From assembly GCF_030848805.1 (NCBI RefSeq), contig NC_092368.1:186001-250000 (forward strand): DNA of 64,000 nt, in the 5' to 3' direction. This document shows positions 11,196-24,662 of the stretch, in pieces. Made by a program: the position numbers and the translations under genes. The DNA is from Temnothorax longispinosus (lineage: Eukaryota; Arthropoda; Insecta; Hymenoptera; Formicidae). The notes beneath the pieces were generated by a model. That model ran no database searches and was not told where the DNA came from. It saw only the letters and a list, made by a program, of their open reading frames with translations. Numbering within the stretch: the stretch's first letter is position 1; each line of letters starts with the position of its first letter.

Positions 11196-13576
11196 AAACG
11201 ATTATAGAAATTGGAAATAAAGTGAGTTTAAATGAGGAATATTTATTATAAAAATCACATTTTGTGTGTTAAATAAGTTGTACAATTTTTAACAAGTTAA
11301 TGATAGAAGGAGATAGAACTTGCGTGCAATTTTAATAAATCACGCCGCTCTACGATTTATATGTCCTATATTATAGCTGCGTTACATATTGCGTTGTAAT
11401 ATCGATACATGGGCTTTCCCATTGCATGAGCTTTTAAGCATCGCATGGCTTTTCATGCGCTACGAGCTTGTTCCGTTTAATCATTTTCCAAGAAGAACCG
11501 TTGCTAGACGGACAATACATCACTGTAACCAGATTTAAAACAGGACACGAAATTTCGTTGCCGTGCGATACGTGAAACGCGAATGCGATACGAAAAATGT
11601 ACAGAATGGCCGAGGAGGGAAAGACGAGGACGGTCGAAGGGAAGAGAAGTTACGTGCTACGCGTGCAAAGCGGGATCCCAAACGGGCAGGGCCCGAAAAA
11701 CGATCGCTGTCACGGCAAAATCGAATCGGTCCTCTTAGCTGTCATGGATAGATCCGGGAAAACGGAAGGATGATCTTTAAAGAGACGAGAAATAATGTAT
11801 ATCGCAGTGACACATGTTTTCTCTTGTCGACTAATAAAAAAAAAAACAACTGATTATATCTATGGAACGGACGAAGAGAAACATTATTCGATCACACTCA
11901 TAATGATTCGTCTTAACAAGATTATGAGTTCATTATTACCTCGATATTCACTTTTTATCGGGTTATTTTTGCGACTTTTCAAGCGAAGATCCGACGTTCA
12001 ATTTTCGGAAAATTATACAAGTCTTTCCGAAAATTTTATGACGTGTAACTCATATAAATTTGTCCAAAATTGCTTCTTTCGAAATTAAATTCGTAAACTG
12101 TCAATCATATATTTTATTTTTAATAATAAAAAGTAAAATTAAATACGCAAATCAACTCGTTTTAAATTTAATATTTTAAAATTACATCGCGAATGTGCTC
12201 TTCGAAGAAAAAAATTTGTATAAATTAAATATCCGTCTTATTTCAATTATACATGAGATTGAAAATAAAATTGAAATGCCAAATACAAGTGATCGGCACA
12301 GCAAAAGAAAAAAAAATCGATTCGCCCTTGGTAACATTGAGTTGAAATCCGTAATCAGATAAAATTAAAGTACCTCTATAAATATCCAATAGCATTTCTC
12401 TTGCAAAGCACCTCTCAAGATGACAACGGGCACTTTAAGGGTTCACGAGACATGGCCGACGCGCACGTTATCCTCTGAGAGCTACGATCCAATCTGAGCC
12501 CAGTCTGATATTTTACGATCAAAGAGCCGGGAAGAAGAAAAAAAGAAAGATTCGTGCCGCCATAAGGGCTCGTTCAAACGAGCTGGCAATTGCCGTATTA
12601 TATACTTTCCACTGCTCAAGATTACAAGGCACGCGAGCTTTAAGCTCGGTAATAATGTTGGGCGTTCTGGGGTGGCCTCGCGGCACGTGCAACTTAAATG
12701 CCGGCTTAAGACCTCAAATTATAGGAATGTAGGCTCTTAAATTTTTGGAGCCATGAGATTCAGCTGAATTTTACGGTCACTTTACTCCGGTGACTCTGGA
12801 GCTTGGAGTAATCACGGGACGGAAGTCGCAGAAGACATCTTCTACTATTCTACTATTCTCGGTTATCTCTCTCCTCCATTTCATATCCATGAATAGGACA
12901 GACGCAAATTGCATTCTGAAATTTGTTAGACGCACCGAATACAAATATTGGAACATCATGTAAGGAGATAATAAGAAGAATTAAATATTTTTGTCTAAAA
13001 GAATATAAATGAATTATACGAAACTTGTTAAGACTTTTCTTAAAATTATATACTTACATTTGTTTATTTGGTTAATCTAATGATGACGGTATAAGGAATA
13101 TAATATGTATATGTTTCATCTTCTATTAAAAAAGCATAATAAAGTAGTTGCAATGCTTTTGCTCTATTTTGTTTACTAATAAGTTAAAAAAACCTATTTT
13201 GCACGGTGCAGTAGTAAATAAACCTTTCTGTTTCGCTGTTTACAATTTACTATTCATTGCTAATTGCTTACTGATGTGCACGCGGTTTTATTCAGAACAA
13301 GTCACCGAGGCGAGGGGAAAAAAAAGCGCCTCGAGTGCTCTCACGTGAGACAACGAGATTGCCGGAATGCGTGCGTATTTACGCGACAGGGGTCGTAGGT
13401 GCCGGTAGGGTGGAGATGGCGGGGGTGGAGATTAACGACTGCCGAGGAATAATTGCCGGAACACGCAAAACGCCGAGCCACTCGAGCTGATCTTCAGACT
13501 GGAAAGAGAAAGGCGAAGGAGGAATTGTGCGAGAGAAGGCGAGAGTCACAAGAGGAATGAACGTGGAGTGTCTGTC

Positions 13577-13605
13577 TATGTGTGTGTGTGTGTGTGTGCG
13601 TGTGT
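13577..13605. repeat. (TG)n microsatellite with one CG step
   Basis: An uninterrupted alternating purine-pyrimidine tract, mostly TG, with a single GCG step. It can adopt Z-DNA. It encodes the His-Thr repeat in the long minus-strand open frame here, which argues that the frame is not a gene. Confidence 0.95.
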
Positions 13606-16576
13606 TGGAAGAGCGTAAGAGGGAAGAAGGATGGGTCGTTACGCCGTGGAAAAGCGGTGACAACGCCTCGGCTTTGAATCCGCCTTCCTTCCGTCGGGAA
13701 GGAAGGATAAGGACGGGGGAGGGTTTGGAGATATGGGGTGAAAGAGGGAGGAAGCAGCTCGGATCTGTCCGTCTGCCCGTTCGCGAGTACGGCGGGCGGG
13801 ATGCTCTGCAAAATTTAAGGAGTCCATGGCAAACAGCCCGTACAGTGCCGCACGGAGGGTGGAAATGAAAACTGAGCGCGAGGATTTTTCTTCGCGCGCA
13901 CTTCTGGCAATAAATATGAAGAAGGAGATGTTGTTGAGGAGGATGTTGCATTATATTGTGATCGTGCCGCTCGTGCGTGCGCAATGTTACGTGCTACTCA
14001 CGTTAGCTATTTATTTATGCTCTTGTGACGGCGCGAAAGAACAAAAAGATGTTTGTTGCGCTCTCGTACGATCCTTCATATTTGCCTATATTTAAACGCG
14101 AACGTGTGCTACGGATGGTATTTTAACAGTTAAAGACGCTCGACTAATCCACGCGCCATCGAATTTTTCGTCCCGCGGGATCGGCGCTGGGTCTCGCGTT
14201 ATCGCAAAGTTTTAACGAGATTGCCATTTACGAAATTACCGCGCGATGATCGGGAAACTCGGGGAACTAAAAAGTAACCGATTAATCTGGGACGATATAT
14301 TAACGTGATAAACCGGCGCGCGGTGCTCGGCAAGCCCGCGGTCTCGCGCCGTTTGTAGATTTCGCTGAGTGTAAATGATATTACGTGCGCACATGCACAT
14401 GTGCGAGCACCTCCACAGGGATGTGTCTCGCTGTCCCTCTCTCTTCCTCCCCCGCAACTACGCGGCCGTTGCTCTTCCTCTCGTGCGCGTGGCTATCCAC
14501 AAACCTGACTAAATGCGCGTATGCACGAGAGGGAGAGAAGGGATGGCGGATAGTTAGGCAGGGTATAAATACGTGTAAACATTCGGCTAAATGCGACAGA
14601 TAGAGAAAGAGACAAATTCGCTTAGATACACGATTGTGAGGGTGTGTACACGTGCCATATGCAAGGCACCATGCGGGTGACACGGCTAATATGGGCGCGC
14701 GCGCGTGGATTCTCCGCGGCTAAACAGGAGGAAAAAAAAATCGTCACGCGCGCATAAGTGTATGATACTGTGCGCACGTCCCGCTCGTATTAATACACGC
14801 ACGCACACGAATTAGCGTCGCCGTGGCTGCAAGCGGTCGGGGAATAGTAAGCAGCGGTCCTCTCGAGCGGTAAATCAGGGATTTCGGCCTGGTACGTGCG
14901 CGCCTCGCCGAAACGATCGCTCGATACTCGCTCGTCCGTGCCGCAATCCTATCCTTTTCCCTTCGTTGCGCCGCACTGATCTCTTTTTTTTTCCTTCCCT
15001 CCTCCGGCCCATCCTCCCTCACGTACGCGCGTCCCTCGTTACTATCCGTTGTTCATGCAAGACCGGCGCGGGCGGATGCGTCTCGGGATTTTCTACCAAA
15101 CTGACGTCGCGTCCGTGTAATTCCGCGTGATGTGCCGCCGACGCGAATCACCTCGATCCGATCGATCGATTGATCGAAATCGGAAGGAAACGCGATACCA
15201 GGGTGGGCTTGAATCGGGGGAACGACGAGCGCGGCACGAATTCCAATGACCTATTAATACCAATTAAATGCTAGACCCGAGGAGTTTTCAGCTGGAAATC
15301 AATGGTATCGGCATTTTCCGCAAATTCGCTGACGCACCTGTAAACAAACGTGCACATCGGCGCATGTTTAACGGATAAATATATTAAAATCATTGGAGCG
15401 GCGTTATAGCGTTTTGCAAACAACTCTACCGGCCGGCGTATTTGACGGCGTAAATACCGATGAGTCTAATGAATACCGTGCGATAACGGAGCCGAGATAA
15501 AACTTTCACACGGCCGCCGGCCGCCACGGTAGATTGAAACGCGAGATAATTAATTAACTGTACGGCGCAGGCGATTTGCCGAAATGAGGGAGGCGAGAAT
15601 ACCGTTTCCGCAAGGCGCGCAATCTTGTTCTTTTTCATTCAAGAAGTCGTCTCCATGAATAGCAGCACGAGACGGAAAAGCGGATTGCGGTATCGCGACA
15701 CAGTAACAGCTCCCTGATGCGAAAATAAGAAGCGGAAGCGAGATGGTTTCCCCAAGAAACTAGCGTAAAATATAAAATTCGATTTCGCGGGTTAAACTCC
15801 CCGAAGATGGTGAAGTTCAGCGGAAACAACAGTGACCGATAAATAAACTCACTCTTCGTGAAACATTACGGAAACTTTCACGTTAACACTTGTTCTCGCA
15901 CGCTTCACTGTTGGACCTTAAAGTAGACATTTTTGTACATTATTGTTTATAAAAGAAACACATGTATTATTATACATATATAATATTTCCTTATAGATCT
16001 TTACAAACGATATTTTAAAATGGATATACCGGTTGATGTTACAGGACCTGTCAAGTTTACATGGATTATCAGCTTCCGAGTCTTCCGACTGGTAACGACG
16101 GATTTATGCGAATAATACTTTCGCGAGCGCGGCAAGGTGAGTAACCAAGCAGTTTGAATAAAGCGACGATGATAGAGAACATTGGGGGCGCGACGGCTTT
16201 TAGTGTTTGCGTATGCGATACCCCTCATTCGGCCGTGTGCGTGTATGTGTGTGAGTGTTGTACGCGAGTACAGGTGCACGCGCACTCCTACTCTCTAAGG
16301 AAAAGTACGCTCAAGTGTTCATGTTTAGACGGCACAAAAATCCAATATTAAGAGCCATGGCGCCGGGCCGGGCCCGGTGGTAGAAAATCGGAAGTTACCG
16401 TGAATATACGTCGAGAGGAATTATGCGCCTTGCTTAAAACACTTCACAATTTCCTCGAAAAAAAGGCGACGTGGAATGTGGTTCTTCTGTCCGTTGCCCT
16501 TTCCTACCTGCGGTCCCACGAGCTTGCCGCGATACTCTTGGAAACTTTCAAAGAAATTGGAGCGACGGATATCATC

Positions 16577-16602
16577 GCGGAATTTACGCGCGGAATTTAC
16601 GC
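16577..16602. repeat. 13-bp tandem duplication
   Basis: Two perfect adjacent copies of GCGGAATTTACGC, lying inside a 76-codon plus-strand frame that I do not recognise. Confidence 0.93.
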
Positions 16603-16905
16603 GCTCTCGGCCGAAGTGTGCCGATATTAATCCCATTAATCCTGTTACATTCAATTAATAACTCGTTTGCATCGGCAATATCTGTTTAAGTAATTAAATG
16701 ATTATCCGTTAAATATACAGCTGAAGAAACCTCACTCGTAATAATTCTATCGGGATTATTCACACCCGTATCAAGTTGCGATATCGATGCGTGTTCAATT
16801 AATATTTGTCTCGTGATGGAATTATCGGCTCGCTTGTGTGGGAAAATTAGCATTTATTGAAAATGTATTGTAATAAAATTTGAATATATATACATATATT
16901 CACAA

Positions 16906-16910
<5 letters not shown>

Positions 16911-16942
<32 letters not shown>
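16911..16942. repeat. (TA)16 microsatellite
   Basis: A perfect 32-bp TA tract inside an AT-rich block, with shorter TATATA clusters just upstream at 16884-16899. Confidence 0.97.
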
Positions 16943-16947
<5 letters not shown>

Positions 16948-18330
16948 CATTTACTTTAAGAAAGAAGTTGTAAAACATAACAACATATTAAAAATGACCA
17001 AAAACAAAATGAGAAATAATTAGCTACATGTATATGTAAAATGGTCTTGTCGGATATTCAATTAAAAGATTGATAAATCTATCTCATATCTATTTCGCAC
17101 AATTTGCGTGATAGGTTTACTCTGAGATAAGTGTATAATGCCTCAAGGCTTGTACATTAACGCAACATATAGAATATATGTTCAAATCGAGTTATGTCAG
17201 AACAGCCTCTGCTGCTAAGATTAGATTATGTGTTCGAATCAAATTTCGTACGTTGTTTACGTGATTTTAAATTGCGACCAAATATATGGCACATTTCAAA
17301 ATAAACTAAGATATGCTCAAAATACTTGAGTAGTATACATAAACGAATATGAAATAATGCAATCAAACACGGTGCAACTTATTTCAAGAAAAGTTTTTTC
17401 ATATTAATTCTTATTTGCCAAAAGCTCTTTTCTTATCAGGATTTAAGCATGTCGTTCGTGTATTGTAGAAAAATACAATTTGGCAACGAGTTTTTCCGCC
17501 GTCATTGAATATTTTGTTTCGTTCGCGTTAATAATTTATTCGAGACTGCATACACGATTCGTGAGAATAAAAATCGCGTGTATCTTAACAAACTTTCTGA
17601 GCACAACGCGTATAATCTATGGGCGTGTATAAGCCCGCAATTATGAACACTTATCGATTATTACCAGAACTTTCTGTGTACGTTCGCGGCATGCAGAGTA
17701 CACTTGTGTATGTATATAAAACAGCTGATTAATCCCGGCGCCCGCTTTCCTAGTGAGTTACTCGATCTCGTCAAAGTTTGATAAACTCTATATATACATT
17801 TGTCGACCTCAATGCGCGCGCTCGCAGCACCATCAACCGTGCTGCAAAGCTTATTATAATTAACGGAGGTGTCGGAGGCCACGGAGCAACATTATGTTTG
17901 ATTAACAAAGAGCGGCAGAAATGTCATTCGCTTGGACTTTCTTTACATTCACCCAGTCGTGAACAAGAAAGTAATATAAAATTAGCAAGAGGAAATCTAG
18001 ATAGCATCATTGCATGAGGTCTTTTAATATATTTCGAATATTTTTGACCAGAAAATCCGCAAACCGCTCCGCTGCTATGTTAATACATTTTGACATTTCT
18101 GCACTTGTTTTATGTCACGTCTTCAATTCATAAAAATTATTATTACAAATATTGAACACGATAATGTACGACAGTATTATATTTAAATTATAATGCGCGC
18201 AGGGAGGAGGTATAAGAACGAAAGACGAAGAGAAGAGCGATATAACGCGATCGTTTGCATGCCCAGCCCGACCTTTTTCTAAATCGCATTGAAACGCCGC
18301 TCGATCGTACTTAATCCACGATTAAGCCCC

Positions 18331-18356
18331 AGTTCAGGCATCATTAAGCCTGAACT
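18331..18356. repeat. 9-bp inverted repeat with 8-nt loop
   Basis: AGTTCAGGC and GCCTGAACT are perfect arms around ATCATTAA. The stem is too short and isolated to be called an RNA gene. Confidence 0.75.
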
Positions 18357-19828
18357 AAAGGACATCGAGAATCGCCGTGGAGACGGCTGCGAGATAAACG
18401 CACGATCGATTCTTCCCAGTATAAGCCGAGCCTTGACTCCTCGATCGTCCGTGATTCCGTCCCTATTCACTAGTCTGGCCGAACGCCGGGTTTACCACTG
18501 TCGACTGAGAGGCGCCGTCGCTACACGCGCGTATCCCACAGCTAACCCTGAAATGTATTGATTCCGGGACGCTAAACTGGACAGCGCTGTTCCGAATTTA
18601 GCACAAACAGTATCAGTAACTTGTTCCAGTGAAATTTGTTAATTCATTATTAAAACGAAATTTGGTGTCGGGGTATCCATTTTCCATTAATTAGCCTCTA
18701 ACTTGCGTCTAACGTCGCAATGTTAAGTTAATCTTCTAATGTAGTTTATTAATGCCGTTTAGAACACTCTCTTCTTAACTATTGCTATTGTTTGTTGAGA
18801 ATATAATTGCTTTTACGCGCAATGTATTCTCGTCATTTGCCATTCCCGCCGGTGGTATCCGCGACAAGTTTTAGGATAATGGAACATACATTCGTTTTAC
18901 AGCACGCTGCATGCACTTAAGCCGCGACACGAGGAAAACGTGTTTCAAGGTTTGCTGCAGGCAACACATTTTCATTCTTGTTACGTTCCCGTGTGTTCTC
19001 ATGCGTCCCATGTGTTCGCGCACGGAAAGAGCACGTTTGTCGATTTAAGGGCCGTGAATCTTTAAAGTCGAGAACGGAAGAGATGCGCGCAACGGACAGG
19101 CCTGCATCCGAATGCTTTCACGGTGGTATACCGTTAGATTCCACCACACACTCGGTCGTCATTTGGTACAATGAAATCTCCAGGAATGAAACACCGTCGG
19201 AGTATCATATTTCGCAATTTCGCATGGTCGGCCGCTCATTTCAAGCTGGTTTATGCGAGCTTGGCGGCGCATTAATTCGGCTGAATGACGGTTTCGGCCC
19301 GTCATCGTCATCACGTAACCGAATGCAGGTATCTAAAGCGCGATTCATGTTCTACAGTTTTGTCCGATACCGCGCGCTAGTTGAGCTTGCCATCTTTATG
19401 CAAGCTTTCATTAACTTGCACGTATCGACTTGTACGTCGTTGGAATATCGCGTTTAATGAATGTTGAACTGACGCATAAGATGCGTCCCACATCCATTAA
19501 TCCATTATCTTAATTTTAATGATTCTCTCTCGAATGATCGGTAGATTTTTTTTCGAGAATATTCAGCTTATTATTCATTACAAATTTCCAGCTTTTAACA
19601 GCTTATTATTAGATAAACAGATTCCGAATTTAAATGAGCAGTCACGATTGCGTACGGCCAGATTAGAACGTAATCGTACTGCAGTAATAATTAATCAGCT
19701 CTTCCGTCCCACTTCCGATGCGCGCTGGTCCGTCGGCGCCATTCCGCTCATCGCGAGCTTCCGCATGGCCGCGGGCGATGAAAAGTATTCAACGGCGATC
19801 GATGTAAGCCGGGAAAGGGCATGATGAA

Positions 19829-19863
19829 TTCTCAGTTCTCACTTCTCACTTCTCACTTCTCAA
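19829..19863. repeat. TTCTCAC heptamer repeat, five units
   Basis: Five consecutive 7-bp units: TTCTCAG, three TTCTCAC, and TTCTCAA. A sixth degenerate unit (TTCTGTA) follows. Confidence 0.95.
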
Positions 19864-21290
19864 TTCTGTAGTTGAGCGCGACAGCTTCTGTTGCGGCGGC
19901 AATTAGGAAATGAAAGTCAAACGGCTGAAAAATCGTTCCCTCGCGATCGAGTCGTTCCGTACCAGCACAAAGTGGATCCTCGAGAGTGACCATTTAAGGG
20001 TAGCAGATGGTGGAGCGAGAGGCAGGCCGCGAATATCGAACGAGGGAAAAGACAAAAAGGGAGGTTGAGAAAGGAAAGGGGTAATAGCAACGAGCGGAGC
20101 GGCGAATGGACAGTTAAAGTGGGGAAAAGGGAAATAGAGGAAGACGGGTGGGACGGACTTTTTTGAAAGTTCAAGCCGGCCGGAGTTATCGATAATCGAT
20201 CATGCGAACTACTACTCCCGGACTCGTTTCGTGGTTGAGCGACGTCGTGCGTCTACGGCGATTTTAAATTCGCAAAGGAGAATAAGGCGCGCGGAACGGC
20301 CCGCTCGACCGTGAACGTGCAAATTTGAGTCTCCACGGTCGACTCCCCGCGGAAGCTGTATCTATCGACGGCACAGTCGATTGGTCTGGCGGATGAGAAA
20401 CTGGGTTATGCAATGATTCGATAAATAATCGTACGGGATTTATAGACTCATGAAGATACGAAATTATGATTCAGTCAGGTCACTGCGACCTGACGATGCG
20501 AGCGCCGAAAATTATAAAAGTTCCAAAGATACAAAAATATTCATATAGTGACATGCATCATGTAGGATGTAGGTTGCGAAAGGAAGTATGATTGTCGCGT
20601 TTGTTCCTTGATTGATATTTCAATCCAGCACTTTTGTCAGGAAATATTAATCATTTCCGCCCGGGCGGATTTCTCTCTCTCTGTCAGTTTGTTCATTTCG
20701 TTTTCCCGCGACTAGCGACTAGCTGATTCAAGCCACGCGACTTCTTGACATTTCAATTACAAATTAAGCGTTCACCAACCACGTTGCAAGGGTCTCACCC
20801 CCGATGCTCGATCCATCGCGCAATTCGTTGAGGAGGACAGGGGAGATGGGTGCGAGTGGAGGGGGGATGAATTTTTAAAAAGCTCGAGGAAAACGGGGAA
20901 GTGATTTGAAAGTTTCGAGGATGCCGAGTAGAAAAGTTTTTAAAGGGTGCTGGAAGACGAGAGAGGAGGCAGCGGAGGATGATATAAAAAAGGAAAAAAC
21001 AAGATGGCGCGCGGTAGGCTGCGGCGGATGGAGGAACAGTGTAAGCCATGAAATTGAACTGGCTGTCTGCAACACCTTCGGCTTCGAGGAGGATGCTCTG
21101 CAGCCAGTTATATCGAGTTGTATACCGGCAACGGAGACTGGAAAGAAGAAAGTTCCTGCTCGCGCGTCTGCACGCGGAATTTTTACGATAAATCACGGCG
21201 ATGAGTTTTAAAGCATGCGAAACGCGCCCTCCGTTCTCGTACCTCCTACTGTAATTTAATTGTAATTATTACGCCAGTGTACACACACAA

Positions 21291-21311
21291 TAACACACAC
21301 ACACACACACA
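21291..21311. repeat. (AC)n microsatellite, interrupted just upstream
   Basis: An AC repeat ending at 21311, preceded by a shorter ACACACACA block at about 21281-21289 with an ATA interruption. Confidence 0.93.
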
Positions 21312-22009
21312 ACCATAATCTCATTTGCAACGACTTTCTCATATACGCAGCCGAGGCCAAAAAAAGAGGAAAAAATGCCTTTTTGGTTGAACCGCTGATT
21401 GGCATTTTCGCTTTAGCATTTACGAATAGTTCGATACAGAGGAGATATATTTTCTGAGAAAAACTAATAGAATCCCAAGCAATTTTACGCCAATTAATTT
21501 TGCTCGGGGGTGCTTCTACTTTTATGGATTCTGAAATTATAGCCGGAAACCCTACAGGTTCGCGATTGACCTACAATCAACTTCGAATTTCCCGGTGAAT
21601 AAATTATCCATCTCGAACGAGATTGTTAATAAATTCATCTTTAATTGAGAATATATTTACTGTCGATATATCATATTCTAGATCTAGATCTCTTGTCAGA
21701 CCTTTCTCGAGGTCAGTGTAAAACACCGAAATATCAGAAGGTGAAAGTCGAAGATCGAAGGGAGGGAAGACGCGCGCGAAAGGAGAAAATTGAGCTCTTC
21801 ACTCAAGGGAAGAATACAAAAGTGCGAAAGATTCCACTCGATCTGTGTATTTTGTCTCTGCATGTATGACGGTGTTGTATCGTTCGCGTACGTGTGCCTT
21901 TCGGGGTTGCCTTGTGTAAAACGTTAAGGGAATCCAATGTATCATCGTGCTAACAATACAAGGGAGAACGCGAAAAAGGGGGCGAAGGCAGAAGGCGAAA
22001 GAGAGGGAC

Positions 22010-22011
<2 letters not shown>

Positions 22012-22044
<33 letters not shown>
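22012..22044. repeat. (GA)16 microsatellite
   Basis: A perfect GA tract within a purine-rich stretch that begins near 21959. The surrounding open frames on both strands are low-complexity artefacts. Confidence 0.97.
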
Positions 22045-22048
<4 letters not shown>

Positions 22049-23540
22049 AGATAGGACGAAGGACGACAGTACGTGTCCCACGACTCTATCTCTCGACCTT
22101 TCTCTCTTTTCCTTCCCCCTTTCTCTCGCCGCAACCACCTCATGACGTTATTTATTACTTATTGAAGCGGGCTTGTAATTTCCTCGCGTGATATAGTACT
22201 CGCGGAAAAATAATATCGGCCGCCCTCTGCATGCATTATGTATATATATGGCGATTTTCGTGCGAGCAGGGAACGGAACGGCGCGCGTGGATGGTTCCCG
22301 ATTCCTGGTCGCCCGTTTATATCTGACTGGTGGGGTACCTTAGGTCAAAGGCACCTCGGTCGCCCCGGGGGCGGAAGTCGGCGGACAATATGCATAGCGC
22401 AAGTTCGAAGTTGTATTAAATGTACTGAGCAACGAGCGGCGCCGCTTAATTATTCAGGTGAATGAGTTTGCGATGAACGCGGGGAGAAGCGGAGAGGTCG
22501 CGAAGGGTCCGTTTTATCGTTTCGTACCCTTCCTGTTTTCAACGTCGACGCTTCCGTTTTCGGATGTCTGTCTCCCGCCTCGCCTTGGCGTGCGCGACAG
22601 AAACGAAAATAAAAGGAAAAATGAAGAAAAAGAAGAAACGAAAAGATAAGAAAGGAACGTCGTAAATAACGTAATGAAATTTTTGAGACGGGTCGAGACA
22701 CGCCGACGGCATTTAAGGCGCGACTTTATGAAGTCTTTAAATTCCCCGGTGCGGAAGGATATTATTAAATTTCCAACGGCAAAGTTTGCGTTTCCCCCCT
22801 CCCGCGCACTTGTTTGTCCCGAGTTCTTCCGGTTTTGCTGATACCTCCGCGCTGTATCCCTCTCCCCTCCTCCCTTCACCCGCGCGACCGGATTATAAAA
22901 AGCTATAAATAACGTTGTATAATGAGCACGCGTCCTTGCGTTTTAACGCGAACGCGTCGTCGACGTCGGAAACATTGTGTCGAACTATTAATTTGTTCGC
23001 CGCGCGGCGAAACAATGGACGATGATGCAAGGCACGATCGATACTACGCGCTTTGCGAACAAACTTAACCCCTGTGACACACGACCGATCGATATGTGAT
23101 AGACGACAAAGGAAAGATAAAGTGGATAAGAGAACGCGTCGATGAATAATGAAGGAACCGTCATGTCGCAGGTCACAGGGGGGGATCGCCGGCACGTGTT
23201 TCCGATGCAGTCGAGTCCAAGCGCAATGTCAAAATACTTCACCGTGATATATACCATTGAAACGCAAAAAATAAACGATCGTCACGATTTTTTGGCCGAT
23301 GACTTACGCGCGGAATACGTGCGATCTGTCAGTTTTCGGGATCGGTACTCCACGCGCATCACGCGTATAAATCTCTCTTTAGAATTTTGAAAAGCGATCG
23401 GATAATCCTCACTTAAAGCGCCCGGCGAATATACCTTTGACACTAGTTCAACCTTGAGGATGACTTCCGCGTCTCGTGCAGGTAGAAGCTCCGAACCGAG
23501 ACAAAGGGCCGGTCGTCGCTCGCATGGTGAGCAGCGGCGC

Positions 23541-23560
23541 CGGCGTTCCTATTTCCTGTG
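23541..23560 (+). repeat. 20-bp direct repeat, copy 1
   Basis: CGGCGTTCCTATTTCCTGTG is identical to 24608-24627, about 1.07 kb downstream in the same orientation. Preceding bases are also similar (GCGCCGG versus GCGCGCGG). It may be the edge of a duplicated or mobile sequence. Confidence 0.9.
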
Positions 23561-24607
23561 TATCGAAACACCTTGAAATATTCATGAGCCTAGTCCAGAG
23601 TATCGCTTACCGCTGGATTGTGAAATTTTAAACCATCCCTTCCCCTACAGTCCTCTCTCTCTTTCTCGCCCTCACTCTCACTCCCTCACAGTCTCTCTTT
23701 CTCTTTCTCTACCCTCGCGCCAACCCCCTGAACACCAACTTCCTGTCGGTGTGTGTCCATAGCTCGCGTTCGGCTTGCCAATCTCGGTAAGCGCGTGCGC
23801 GCACACGTCCTGCAGTTTGTCCTACAACATGTATCAAAATGTTCGAGCGACAGCTCGGAAAGTAGTTCAGCTGTCGAGGACCGCGGCGGTTGGAGAAAAA
23901 AGTCCGTGCAGAAACGTCCTTCCATATTTTTTCAGTTATATTCGATTTTCGCTTTTTTGAGCTAAACGTATGTAATAAAGCAAGAAAATTATGTTCGCAT
24001 TTTAGGGATTGGAATATATAAAAGAATAGCGTGTACAAAATGCATGAAATACTATTACCGATTTATTCATCATCAATGGTTATGACATTTGTAACGAAAT
24101 TAAAACGGAATTGTTTTATTTTTTATAAGAATTATATATACAATTCACATTTAATAGAAATGTATCGATTGAACACATCTACCATAATATTGAAGTTAAT
24201 ACAGACAAAAAATTATGTCGAGTTGAATTAGAGTGTTAATTTTTCGCAGCCATTTATTTCATATTTGCTTTGACAACACGATGCACCTTCGTTTCTAGTT
24301 ATTGGTAGATTTAAGGTTAAATCGTGCCAATTAACGTTTACACCGAGTAACCGTTTATTTCACTGAATGGCACTTCGTTAACTAACTTGCTCGATCGACC
24401 TGCTTGGCGCACTCTCGTGCTTTGATTACACGTTTTAATCAGAATATCTCGAAAATTAAACTCTAATGGAACAGAGAACAATAATTCGGTTAAGGTAAAA
24501 ATATAGGAGCTCTCTCTCTCGGGATATTCGTTGGAATATTCTTTTAAGCTACGTATAATTTATATAAATTAATCTATTTAGAGAAACTTGATACACATCC
24601 CGGCGCG

Positions 24608-24627
24608 CGGCGTTCCTATTTCCTGTG
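24608..24627 (+). repeat. 20-bp direct repeat, copy 2
   Basis: Second exact copy of the 20-mer at 23541-23560. It is followed at once by the 19-bp tandem duplication. Confidence 0.9.
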
Positions 24628-24662
24628 ACTGAATGTCATCCGAGTGACTGAACGTCATATGA
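24625..24662. repeat. 19-bp tandem duplication
   Basis: Two adjacent 19-bp units beginning GTGACTGAATGTCAT and GTGACTGAACGTCAT, differing at a few positions. The first unit overlaps the end of a dispersed 20-bp repeat at 24608-24627. Confidence 0.9.

Larger units (their letters stand above)
9978..16910. other. No gene seen; GC-rich and AT-rich noncoding blocks
   Basis: GC-rich sequence at 9980-10960, AT-rich at 10980-12420, then mixed sequence with the TG repeat at 13577. The 201-codon frame at 13379-13984 is low-complexity and antisense to other frames. The 76-codon frame at 16400-16630 is unrecognised. Confidence 0.6.
16943..22011. other. No gene seen; noncoding DNA
   Basis: AT-rich to about 17560, then mixed. 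A 159-codon frame at 18978-19457 has no recognisable domain or splice context. The heptamer repeat at 19829 and a purine-rich zone at 20030-20160 are the only structured parts. Confidence 0.6.

Noticed and set aside
13379..13984. The longest open frame of the window (201 codons, minus)
   Set aside because: It contains a His-Thr repeat from the TG microsatellite, is Ser/Pro-rich low complexity, and overlaps a 113-codon frame on the other strand. No domain or splice context.
18978..19457. 159-codon plus-strand frame
   Set aside because: Translation shows no domain, signal peptide or compositional sign of coding, and no credible splice or promoter context.
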